Assembly: GCA_028641055.1 (NCBI GenBank)
Contig: CM054062.1
Coordinates: forward strand, 137,744,682-137,808,681
Reading direction: 5' to 3'
DNA length: 64,000 nucleotides
Source of the DNA: Alopecurus myosuroides
Lineage: Eukaryota; Streptophyta; Magnoliopsida; Poales; Poaceae
A model generated the notes under the pieces. It ran no database searches. It was not told the origin of the DNA and saw nothing but the letters and a program-made list of their open reading frames with translations. A program made the position numbers and the translations under genes. Below are positions 50,288 to 60,976 of the stretch, one piece after another (position 1 is the first letter of the stretch; the number at the start of each line of letters is the position of its first letter).

Positions 50288-51753
50288 TGATACGTCCATT
50301 TTGCATCACTATTTTATATGATAATTTTCCCGTATTCATTGATATTTCCCCTTTTAGAGCACTATATTTATGTTATTTCATTGTTTTCTCTCTGTTTTAT
50401 AGTTTTATGGAATTATTTATCAGAGTCAGGAATCAGCTGGAAAAAACACCTGTTAGAAAAATCGAAAAAAAAATCAGAAAATAGAGTTTCGTCAGAAATC
50501 ACCGGGGGAGCCAGAATACATGCCAGAGCGGAGCCAGGGCAGCCAAGTGGGCCCTAGGTGCGCCCTCTTGGTCGTGCCTGGTGGGCTCATGGGGGCCCCA
50601 GGCCACCCGCCACCCCTCCGGCTCTCCTTCGGGGTACTTACCCCCGTGACCTAAAAACATCGGAGGGGTATTTCATAGAATTTTTCTACTGCCTCTTCAC
50701 AGCGAAAACGACAAAGAGAAGAAACACCTTTTGGCGGGGAGATTCCGCCGGGGGGATCGTCACCACTGTCACTGTCATTGAACCGTGCATCATCAAGATC
50801 ATCATCGTCATCACCATCAGCACCATCATCCTCACCATCCACCTCCGTCCCGCTGTAACAATTAGGGTTCTATATCGTTGTTTTCCACTAGATCTCTCTA
50901 CGGTGTGAATTACTCGTTTGTAGTTGATACTTATGAGATTTATAGGTGTTTTCACGTTATGACCAGATTGTTATTCATCCATTTGTCACCTCTGATCATG
51001 TAACATATGATGTGTTGTGAGTAGATCGTTTAGTTCTTGAGGACATGGGAGAAGTCTAGATATTATTAATCATGCTTCGTTGAGTAATATTTACCGGTTT
51101 GATATTTAAGTTATGATGTTATTTCTCTAGTGGTGTTATGTGAACGTCGACTACATAGCACTTCACCTTTTAAGGGCCTAGAGGAATGCATTGTGTGTTG
51201 GATTGCTTATGGTGGGTTGTCGGAGTGACATAACCCTAAACCCTTGTTTGCAATACTTCACATAAGGGAGTAGTAGACAGCATGAGTGTATTGCTACGGT
51301 TAGATTTATTTCTTAATTACTTTCTTGTATTTGCGGACGCTTGCAGGTAGTGTAACCATAAGTGTGCATTAGTGTTGGATAGGACAGTGCACTAATATAG
51401 GTCTACCCGCATAACACTTGCCAAAAGTATAAAGATTGATCAACATCGTGTGTTGAAAATAACTAGACCAAACCTCCGCGTGTCCTCAGGAATGTTTTAG
51501 CCTTTATAAGAAACACCACCGGCTTGTCCTTTGTGCTAAAAAGGATTGGGCCACTTGCAACAACTATTTACCTTTATTTTTATTTACTTGTTATCGTTTG
51601 GTTACTATTACCAAATCCCTAAACAATTATTCTCTAGTGTTTATAGTGAAACCTTACTCGAAACTATTTATCAATACCGTCTGCTCCTTGTTGAGCTCGA
51701 CACTCTTATATATTGAAAAATGACGATCTACCCACTACACTTGTGGGTCATCA
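50288..51753 (+). repeat. LTR copy 1 (3' LTR)
   Basis: It runs from TGATACGTCCATTTTGC to GTGGGTCATCA, 1466 bp, right after the polypurine tract AAGCTTGGGGGAGT. Confidence 0.85.
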
Positions 51754-52418
51754 CGGCCCCACTACTACTGGGCCTACATTGTCAGATATACATCTCTCTT
51801 TTCTTTGTATTGCATGTATACAGGTGGACTAAGCGAGCTATTTAAACTTGTGTGCATGTTTCTAAACTTATGATTTTGAACTAAGATGCTTTATTTTATA
51901 TGTTCACGATGATATTTAACCATGTTTTACTGAAGTTGGCATTACCATCATTGTAAACAAGTTGAATGTTTAGCTCTGTTAACTAGCATCTTCCTTTGTG
52001 TTAGTTGTTTTCACCTTCTTTATTAAGAACATAATCCCTGAAAGTTTTCTATTCATGAAAAGACTTTCTGATAATTGAACTATGTGTTATTTTCTTAATA
52101 GCTCCGACATAGACTCTTCCGTAAAGATAAGATTCATATGATAGTTGTTCTCTGACCAAGAACACAGTTTTCCATAGCTCAATGAATTTGCACTCACTAT
52201 ACCTTTATATGATTGAATCAATATTTCTCTTTGAGAACAATTATGGGAAAGATTGCTATATATATTTGTTATTGTTTATTGAGTAATTGATGATGCTTCA
52301 TGTCCGTATTCTTTATTACCGACACTTCACATAATAAAACATGTTGCTACCTCGAGATGTCCATGCTGAGATTCAATGGTTTCGCTTGGGGACAAGCGGA
52401 GTCTAAGCTTGGGGGAGT

Positions 52419-53893
52419 TGATACGTCCATTTTGCATCACTATTTTATATGATAATTTTCCCTTATTCATTGATATTTTCCCGTCTAGAGCACTATATTT
52501 ATGTTATTTCGTTGTTTTCTCTGTGTTTTACAGTTTTATGGAATTATTTATCAGAGTCAGAAATCAGCTGGAAAAAACACCTGTCAAAAAAATCGGGAAA
52601 AATCAAAAAACAAATTTCGTTAGAAATCACCGGGGGAGCCGGAATACATGCTAGAGCAGAGCCAGGGGCAGCCAAGTGGGCCCTAGGTGCTCCCCCTTGG
52701 TCGTGCCTGGTGGGCTCCTGGGGGCCCTAGGCCACCTGCCAGCCCTCCGGCTCTCCTTCGGGGTACTTACCCCCAGTGACCTAAAAACATCGGAGGGGCA
52801 TTTCATAGAATTTCTGCCGCCCCTTCATGAAGAAAACGACATAGAGAAGAAATACCTTATAGCGGGGAGATTCCGGCGGGGAAATTCCATCCCGGAGGGG
52901 GGGATCATCACCAGCGTCACCGTCATTGCACCGTGCATCATCAAGATCATCACCGTCATCACCATCATCCTCACCATCCACCTCTGTCCCGCTGTAACAA
53001 TTAGGGTTCTATATCATTGTTTTCCACTAGATCTCTCTACCGGTGTGAATTACTCGTTTGTAGTTGATACTATGAGATTTATAGGTGTTTGCACGTTATG
53101 AACAGATTGTTATTCATCCATTTATCACTCTGATCATGTACCGTATGATGTGTTGTGAGTAAATCGTTTAGTTCTTGAGGACACGGGAGAAGTCTAGATA
53201 TTAGTAATCATGCTTTGTTGAGTAATATTTACCGGTTTGATATTTAAGTTATGTTGTTATTTCTCTAGTGGCGTTATGTGAACGTCGACTACATAGCACT
53301 TCACCTTTTAAGGGCCTAGAGGAATTCATTGTATGTTGGATTGCTTATGGTGGGTTGCCGGAGTGACATAACCCTAAACCCTTGTTTGCAATACTTCACA
53401 TAAGGGAGTAGTAGATACCACGAGTTTATTGCTAGAGTTAGATTAATTTATTAATTACTTTCTTGTATTTGCGGACACTTGCAGGTAGTGTAACCATAAG
53501 TGTGCATTAGTCTTGGATAGGACGGTGCACTAACATAGGTCTACCCACATAACACTTACCAAAACTACAAAGATTAATCAACATCGTGTGATGAAAATAA
53601 CTAGACCAAACCTCCGCGTGTCCTCAGGAATGTTTTAGCCTTTATAAGAAACACCATCGGCTTGTCCTTTGTGCTAAAAAGGATTGGGACACTTGCAATA
53701 ACTATTTACCTTTATTGTTATTTACTTGTTATCATTTGGTTACTATTACAAAAATCCCTAAACAATTGTTTTCTAGTGTTTAAAGTGAAACCTTACTCAA
53801 AACTATTTATCAATACCTTCTGCTCCTTGTTGAGCTCGACACTCTTATATATTGAAAAAATTACGATCTATCCACTACACTTGTGGTTCATCA
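52419..53893 (+). repeat. LTR copy 2
   Basis: Same termini and same preceding polypurine tract as copy 1; 1475 bp. Confidence 0.85.
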
Positions 53894-54544
53894 GGCCCCC
53901 ACTACTACTGGGCCTACATTGTTAGACATACATCTCTCTTTTCTTTGTATTGCGTGTATACAGGTGGACTAAGCGAGCTATTTAAACTGGTGTGCATGTT
54001 TCTAAACTTATGATGTTGAACTGAGATGATTTATTTTAAATGTTCATGACGATATTTAACTATGTTTTATTGAAGCTGGCATTACCATCATTGTAAACAA
54101 GTTGAAAGTTTAGCTCCGTTAACTAGCATCTTCCTTCGTGTTAGTTGTTTTCACCTCCTTTATTAAGAACATAATCCCTGAAAGTTTTCTATTCATGAAA
54201 AGACTTTCTGATAATTGAAGTATGTGTTATTTTCTTAATAGCTCCGACATAGACTCTTCCGTATTGATAAGATTCCTATGATAGTTTTTCTCTGACCAAG
54301 AACACAGTTTTCCATTGCTCAATGAATTTGCACTCACTATACCTTATATGATTGAATCAATATTTCTCTTTGAGAAAAATTATGGGAAATATTGCTCTAT
54401 ATAATTGTTAGTGTTTATTGAGTAATTGATGATGCTCCATGTCCTTAATCTTTATTATCGACACTTCACATCATAAAACATGTGGTCATGTTTTCTGAGC
54501 TCAGTTTTTGCTTGGGGACAAGCGGAGTCTAAGCTTGGGGGAGT

Positions 54545-56025
54545 TGATACGTCCATTTTGCATCACTATTTTATATGATAATTTTCCCTTATTCATTGAT
54601 ATTTTCCCTTCTAGAGCACTACATTTATGTTATTTCGTTGTTTTCTCCGTGTTTTACAGTTTTATGGAATTATTTATCAAAGTCAGAAATCAGCTGGAAA
54701 AAGCACCCGTCAGAAAAATCGGGAAAAATCAGAAAACAAAGTTTCGTCAGAAATCACCGAGGGAGCCAGAATACATGCCAGAGCGGAGCCAGGGGCAGCC
54801 AAGTGGGCCCTAGGTGCACCCCCTTGGTCATGCCTGGTGGGCTCCTTGGGGACCTAGGCCACCCGCCACCCCTCCGTCTCTCCTTCGGGGTACTTACCCC
54901 CCGTGACCTAAAAACATCGGAGGGGCATTTCATAGAATTTTTCTGCCGCCCCTTCACGACGGAAACGACAGAGAGAAGAAACACCTTCTGGCAGGGAGAT
55001 TCCCTCCCGGAGGGGGGGGGGTGGTCATCACCACCATCACCGTCATTGCACCGTGCATCATCAAGATCATCATCGTCATCACCATCAGCACCATCATCCT
55101 CACCATCCACCTCCGTCCCGCTGTAATAATTAGGGTTCTATATCGTTGTTTTCCACTAGGTCTCTCTACCGGTGTGAATTACTCGTTTGTAGTTGATACT
55201 TATGAGATTTATAGGTGTTTGCACGTTATGACCAGATTGTTATTCATCCATTTATCACCTCTGATCATGTACCATATGATGTGTTGTGAGTAGATAGTTT
55301 AGTTCTTGAGGACATGGGAGAAGTCTAGATATTAGTAATCATGCTTCATTGCGTAATATTTACCGATTTGATATCTAAATTATGTTGTTATTTCTCTAGT
55401 GGTGTTATGTGAACGTTGACTACATAGCACTTCACCTTTTAAGGGCCTAGAGGAATGCATTGTGTGTTGAATTTCTTATGATGGGTTGCCGGAGTGACAG
55501 AACCCTAAACCCTTGTTTGCAATACTTCACATAAGGGAGTAGTAGATACCACGAGTTTATTGCTACGGTTAGATTTATTTCTTAATTACTTTATTGTATT
55601 TGCGGACGCTTGCAGGTAGTGTAACCATAAGTGTGCATTAGTCTTGGATAGGACGGTGCACTAACATAGGTCTACCCGCATAGCACTTACCAAAACTATA
55701 AAGATTCATCAACATCGTGTGATGAAAATAACTAGAACAAACCTCTCGCGTGTCCTCGGGAATGTTTTAGCCTTTATAAGAAACACCACCGGCTTGTCCT
55801 TTATGCTAAAAAGGATTGGGACACTTGCAACAACTATTTACCTTTATTATTATTTACTTGTTATTGTTTGGTTACTATTACAAAAATCCCTAAACAATTG
55901 TTCTCTAGTGTTTATAGTGAAACCTTACTCGAAACTATTTATCAATACCTTTTGCTCCTTGTTAAGGTTGACACTCTTATATATTGAAAAAATTACAATC
56001 TATCCACTACACTCGTGGGTCATCA
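54545..56025 (+). repeat. LTR copy 3
   Basis: Same termini and polypurine tract; 1481 bp. The bases following it (GGACCCCACTACTACTGGGC) match those after copies 1 and 2, so they were part of the duplicated unit. Confidence 0.85.
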
Positions 56026-56135
56026 GGACCCCACTACTACTGGGCCTACATTGTTAGACATACATCTCTATTTTCTTTGTATTGCGTGTATACAAGTGGA
56101 ATAAGCGAGCTATTTAAACTGGTGTGCATGTTTCT

Positions 56136-56456
56136 AAACTTTTGATGTGGTACTAAAGTTTCGGCCGAGAACGACGAAAACCGCAGATTAGGAAAAAACG
56201 AAAAGAGCGCATGCACATGGGTGTCAGTGGTAGTTGAAACACAAATTGGGAAGGAACACATGCACATGGTTGCGAGTCGGGGTACTAGCTGTGCTGTGAG
56301 TCTCCACATGAATGTGGGTGTTGTAGTCATCAATGCATGCATTTTTTAATTAAAGTGGCATGCATGTACTTGATAAAAGCATAAACATGATTTTTTTGAA
56401 TAAGGGGAGGGGCCTGAAGGACCCCTATTTTTGTCCACCAGTTTTTGGTACTCTAG
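56136..56456. other. Unassigned DNA between the Athila-type element and the plastid mosaic
   Basis: I see no gene, repeat or element signature here. Confidence 0.4.
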
Positions 56457-56529
56457 AGCGGAGTAGAGCAGTTTGGTAGCTCACGAGGCTCATACCCTTG
56501 AGGTCACGGGTTCAATCCTCGTCTCCACA
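56457..56529 (+). pseudogene. trnfM: Plastid-derived trnfM(CAU), damaged
   Basis: It closely matches plastid initiator tRNA (GCGGAGTAGAGCAGTTTGG start, CTCATA anticodon loop, GGGTTCAATCC T loop). The T loop has lost one A and the acceptor stem has mismatches, so it is unlikely to work. Confidence 0.85.
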
Positions 56530-56813
56530 CTTAACTTAGAAGTCTGTATAAAAATTAAAGAAGTATTTTCTTTCTCCAGATATGGTAGAGGGTTGAGTGG
56601 TATCCAACTTTTTATTCATGAGTTCCCGGCCCAATACCGGCGAGACCCAGGAAGGTAAATCGATTGGGAGTCAGAGGATCCATAGTACCCACAGCCTCTC
56701 GGACTTCATATTCATCATTTGTTAAAGAAAGGGTGAGGGATCTCTTTTCTGCAACGGAAAAAATCAGCTCCACTGTGGAAGTTTTCTTTGATAAACAGAA
56801 AACTTAAGATTAA

Positions 56814-57018
56814 GATGCTCCGGAATGGAAACGAGGGAATGTCCACAATACCCGGAGTTAGTCAGATCCAATTCGAGGGATTTTGTAGTTTCATTAATAA
56901 ATCCCTGGCAGAAGAACTTGAAAAGTTTCAAACAAATAAAGATCCAGATCACGAAATGGCATTTCAATTATTTGCGAAAGGATATCAATTGCTCGAACCC
57001 TCAATAAAAGAAAGGGAT
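56814..57018 (+). pseudogene. rpoB: 5' fragment of plastid rpoB
   Basis: The first 68 or so codons of the plastid RNA polymerase beta subunit ([35 protein letters not shown]) are in frame, then similarity stops abruptly. Full-length rpoB is over 1000 codons. Confidence 0.9.
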
Positions 57019-57422
57019 GCGAAAGCAGAAACATAATGTACTCCCAATAATGTGGAATAAGCGTAACTTAAATTAGTCAATTCGATTCAGCATTGTCAAT
57101 TTATCTAGAACTTCCCTCTTTTCCTCGGTGAAACAAGAATCCTTTTGCGCTTAGCTTAGTGGCGAAAAACGAAAAAAAATAAAAAGAGCTTACAATCTTC
57201 TCTGAACCCGATAGCCAGCGGAGCCCTTATTCATGGGTTAGGGACTAGCATTGAACAAAGTTGGTGACAGCCGAAGAAAAAGTGAAAGGGCTAGTAAATA
57301 ATATAAACACACGGGTAAGAAGGGACGTAAATACTCTTTAATAGATGAAAATAAAAGGATTTCTAATTTCGATAGTAACATAATTTGGGATCCATTCCTT
57401 TTGAATTGTCACTTTGTCCATC

Positions 57423-57607
57423 ATGATTCTTGGGAGGAGACATCGACAATCTGCAAAATCTGATCCAATTTTTCGTAATCGATTAGTTACCATGGTGGTT
57501 AACCGTATTATGAAAGACAAAAAAAGAATTGGCTTATAAATTCTCCACTGAGCCGTGAAAAAGATTCAACAAAAGACAAACAAATCCACTACTGGTTTTA
57601 CGCAAGA
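57423..57607 (+). pseudogene. rps7: 5' fragment of plastid rps7 with indels
   Basis: [20 protein letters not shown] followed by MKD and, in shifted frames, AVKKIQQKT identify ribosomal protein S7. Several small indels break the frame and the start is altered. Confidence 0.85.
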
Positions 57608-57651
57608 GTTTCTGATCATAAGTGTATTCCAACAAGTAAGGAGGATTTTCA

Positions 57652-57678
57652 ATGCGGGATATAAAAACATATCTCTCT
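57652..57678 (+). pseudogene. psaJ: psaJ start fragment
   Basis: The first nine codons (MRDIKTYLS) and the upstream AGGAGG-like site of plastid photosystem I subunit IX are present, then the match ends. Confidence 0.75.
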
Positions 57679-58203
57679 AGGTGTTATTCTTGCATGTATT
57701 TTCATACAATATTTTTATTTCATAAAAATAAAAATAAAAATTGCTAAAAAAGGGAGCAATTTTTTCCATTTTAATTGGGATCTTCTTTTTTTAACCTTAG
57801 CGGAATTTTACCGGATCTGTTCATTTGGCATTTGAGTGTTTTTCATGGACGATAAATTCTTTCTTTTGATGTCTTGCTAATTCAATGTTTTGACAATGCT
57901 ATAAACTTTAATGCGGTAGAAGTTTTGTTCCTAATTTTTTCAGACTAAACCTCCGACCCAACAATACAATGCAATGAATTTTGTTTATTCATAAATAAAA
58001 AAATAAAAAAGACGCGGAATCCCAATGCTACTTACTATACGTGTCCAGAGGAGTATTCAGAATAATATTATTCTATAACCCATTCTTGCACGGGGTCTTA
58101 CTAACAAGACTTTGCTGATTCAATACCTGTTGGCACAAAGGAAAACGAATACGAATTGACTCTCGGTTTAAAAGCCACCCCGCCCGCTTCCTAGCTCCAA
58201 ACC

Positions 58204-58386
58204 TTATAATTTGTTTGTTTGTTCCCCAGAAAAACCCTTTGGTTTTGGATGCTCATTTCCACTAGAAAATGATTTTGATTTTGCTAAATAATAAGTGTGT
58301 ACTATGAAAAAATAAGTCTTTTTCTTCAAAATATTTTTACGAATACGCTTTTTTGACCTTGAAGTACGTTTTTTTGAAACTGCCAT
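58204..58386 (-). pseudogene. rpl32: Plastid-derived rpl32 with an open full-length frame
   Basis: A 60-codon frame starts MAVSKKRTSRSKKRIRKN and ends NEHPKPKGFS plus a short tail, matching plastid ribosomal protein L32 in length and nearly throughout. Neighbouring plastid pieces are broken, so the open frame may be chance survival of a short gene. No transit-peptide coding sequence is seen upstream; instead rpl33 lies 35 bp upstream on the same strand. Called pseudogene because expression from here is unlikely. Confidence 0.85.
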
Positions 58387-58421
58387 TCAAAACGGAAATT
58401 ACTTTTTTACACACGATGTTC

Positions 58422-58622
58422 CTATTTCTTTATTTCGTGATGAGTCGTATGCTTGCGAAAATAACGACAAATTAATTTGAATTCTAATTGTCCGGGTGTA
58501 TTATGGCGATTCTTTTGAGTATTATATCTAGAAATCCCCATCGATTCCTCATTGGCACCTTTTCAAACACAACTGATGCAATCCAAAATAACTCTGATTC
58601 TAATATGTTTGCCCTTGGCCAT
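58422..58622 (-). pseudogene. rpl33: Plastid-derived rpl33 with one in-frame stop
   Basis: A 66-codon frame, the normal plastid L33 length, starts MAKGKHIRIRVILDC and ends [10 protein letters not shown]. Codon 20 is TGA where Arg (CGA) is expected. Otherwise it is collinear. It lies just upstream of rpl32, an order not found in plastid genomes. Confidence 0.9.
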
Positions 58623-58983
58623 GAACCTCCTTTTATTTTTCCCTCCTTTTCCCGCAAGGATCGGAAATCCTGTATTTTCCATATCCATACGATAAAGTCC
58701 TTAGGTTTATGAAATAGTGTAATGTAAAAAAGAAGTGCTTCAAATCATTGCAAACTTCCCTCTTTTCATCGGTGAAAAAAGAATCCTTTTATTCAAACAA
58801 AAGCGCGTATCTTAGCCTTTGTTTCCTCTGTGCTGCATCTTCTTTAAAGACGCATTGCATCCAATGGAATCCCAACTCCCTTTATTTTTTTATTTAAATT
58901 CTATTTAGATATGGTGTAGATCTAATTCTTGTATAAAGAGAACTCTGTCGCCTCACTTTGTCTCGCTTTCTATAGAATCTCCC

Positions 58984-59195
58984 TAAATAGGTCTGCTTGC
59001 CATCCACACCAGAATATATAGAATTTTCCGAAGAAACCTGCTAGTGGAGGAAGGCCTCGTAGGGATAAGAGACACAAGGCTAAAGAGAGAGCTAAAAAAG
59101 GACCTTTCGTGTATAATCCTGCATAATCTCAAATGTTATCAGTTCTGGTACATAGACCAAATAATAGAATGCAAGCAAAATTTATTAGATTCACG
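58984..59195 (-). pseudogene. ndhB: Fragment of plastid ndhB exon 2
   Basis: Minus-strand reading gives FACILLFGLCTRTDNI, a stop (59129-59131, Arg CGA to TGA), then [18 protein letters not shown] and [21 protein letters not shown] dehydrogenase-like subunit 2. Similarity ends abruptly at both sides. Confidence 0.88.
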
Positions 59196-59392
59196 CTATT
59201 CCATGATATTGGAAAAAGGTAGCCTAATTATTATCATTGTCTTGAAAGATGGGCGCCTTTTGAATATGAGTGGGGCTCCTAGTCTAGGGGGCACCTTCGT
59301 GGAGCCAAGCCAAAGGAAGAGCAAAAGGGCGAGGCCGGTCTAGCTGATCTCTCTATCAACCGCAAGGGCTGCGGCACTTTTGGGAGGCAGCT

Positions 59393-60976
59393 TGATCGCA
59401 TTGGTAAACCCCAATATAAAAGTGGTGAGGAGTGTAGCAACAAGTTTTCCCTCAGAAAAGAAACCAAGGTTGAATCGACCAGTAGGAGGACAAGCAATGT
59501 CTGAAGGTTGATGCAGCTGAGGTGGCAGGGCGCACTACCGGTTCAGCAGCAACGTGGAACCTACACAACACAATCAAATCACTTTGCCCCAACAAAGCAG
59601 TGAGGTTGTCAATCTCACCGGTTTTGCTGAACACTAAGAGGTTAAACGCATGGTGTGGAAAACAGTAGGAAAATAGTATGAAAGAAGTAGTAACAGTATG
59701 AAAGCAGTAGGCGTTTTATCAGTATGATGAAAAAGGACCGGGGTCCACGGTTCACTAGTGGTGTCTCTCCGTGCAAGATAAATAACATGTGTGGTGAAAA
59801 AATTATAGCTGGGCAATTGACAGAAATGAAGGCTGCACCGTAGTGCATATGCAAGACATAAATATTACTATGTGATTCATGCGGGCATTACAACAAAATA
59901 CATAGACCGTCATCCAACTACATCTATGTCTAATAATCCACCCTCTGAATATCATCCGAACAAACGTTGGGTATTAAGTTGCTAGCAACAGATTATCTCC
60001 TTAAGCAAAGTGTGTAACGTAAACAATGTAAACTAGGTAAACACCATTGTATTCTCCCTAATGGCAATAGCACATCCTCCATACTTCATGTTTCTGTCAC
60101 TCGAGCACAGATGCAAAGGAGGCATGAACCCACTATCGAGCATAAATACTCCCTATTGGAGTTACTAGCATCTACTTGGCCAGAGCATCTACTAATAACG
60201 GAGAGCATGCATGATCATAAATAACATATACATGAACTTAACATGATAGATTGATAATCAGAAGACATAGAATTCAACATTCATTAGATCCCAACAAACA
60301 CAACATGTAGCATTACATAAAGATGATCTCGAACATGTGAGGCAGCTCGCGAGATCTAAGCATGAGGTATAAAGTGGAGGAGACAACCATCTAGCAACTG
60401 CTATGAATCCGTAGTCCAGGAATGAACTACTCATGCATCACTTCGGAGGAGGGCATGGTGGTGTAGACCCCTCCGGTGATGAATTCCCCTCCTGGAAGGG
60501 TGCCGGGGAGAGCTCGAGAACCCTCCCGATCTCGGGATGACGATGACGGCGGCCTCAGGTGTTTTTCGGGATGAAGTGGTATATCTTTAGGATTTATGCC
60601 TCGGGGGGTATAAATAGGCGAAAGGGAAAAGGTGGTGGAGGCCTGGGGGCCCCACACCACCCCATGGCGCGGCCAGGGGCGCCGCCCTATGGCGTGGGCC
60701 CCCTGTGGCCCCCCTCCGGGTCTCTTCGGGACTCTGTGGAACCCTCGGGAATTCTAGGACCTCTGGACTTCGAATTTTCCAATTCCGAGAATATTTCTAG
60801 AACAACTTTTCTGAAACAAAAAACAACATAAAACAAGGAACTGGCTCTGTGGTATCTTGTCAATAGGCTAGTCCGGAAAATCGATAAAAATAACATAAAG
60901 TGTATAGCAAACATGCGGGAAACAACATGAAACAACATGGAACATCAGAAATTAAGGATACGTTTATGACGTATCA
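59393..60976 (-). repeat. 3' LTR of a minus-strand Athila-type element (same family as the solo LTR)
   Basis: It aligns with the solo LTR at 35847-37446 along most of its length and ends GACGTATCA at 60976. It is followed by a polypurine tract (ATCCCCAAGCTTAG on the plus strand). The left end is less clear; TGATCGCATTGG at 59393 fits best. Confidence 0.75.

Larger units (their letters stand above)
31493..56025 (+). mobile_element. Athila-type Ty3/Gypsy retrotransposon with nested insertions and triplicated 3' end
   Basis: 5' LTR 31493-32699, tRNA primer-binding site 32711, gag remnant, protease/RT (33139-35027), then after a nested element RNase H/integrase (44880-46463, 47199-47636), a third open-frame region (about 47950-48499), 3' UTR, polypurine tract (AAGCTTGGGGGAGT) and 3' LTR at 50288. 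The 3' UTR-LTR-flank segment is repeated three times to about 56135. Pol residues and the tRNA-Asp-like primer site place it in the Athila group. RT active-site loss and stops show it is dead. No matching 5-bp target duplication could be found (GGGTC on the left, CGGCC, GGCCC or GGACC on the right). Confidence 0.8.
49746..56135 (+). repeat. Tandem triplication of a 2.1-kb 3' UTR-LTR-flank unit
   Basis: Three copies start at AAACTTATGAT (49746, 51864, 54004), giving periods of 2118, 2140 and 2132 bp. Each holds about 540 bp of 3' UTR, a polypurine tract, an LTR and about 110 bp that follow the LTR. The last copy ends at 56135, where AAACTTTTGATGT leads into new sequence. Copies differ by many substitutions; copy 2 has a replaced stretch near 52345-52380. 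Confidence 0.9.
56457..59345. other. Nuclear insertion of scrambled plastid DNA (NUPT)
   Basis: Fragments of plastid trnfM, rpoB, rps7, psaJ (plus strand) and rpl32, rpl33, ndhB (minus strand) follow one another within 2.7 kb. In grass plastid genomes they come from the large single copy, small single copy and inverted repeat regions. Joins are abrupt. A roughly 30-bp block (CTTCCCTCTTTTC, then TCGGTGAAA and AAGAATCCTTTT) occurs at about 57111 and 58755. Stretches 56530-56780, 57037-57420, 57680-58200 and 58623-58980 are AT-rich and unassigned; 59200-59345 is also unassigned. Confidence 0.85.

Noticed and set aside
54575..55126. 183-codon frame inside an LTR
   Set aside because: The frame is not kept among the LTR copies; the Ser-rich end comes from a (CATCAT)n-like stretch.
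49746..56135. Regularly spaced repeats that might suggest an array of genes or a CRISPR
   Set aside because: The repeat unit is over 2 kb and contains LTR and polypurine tract sequences.
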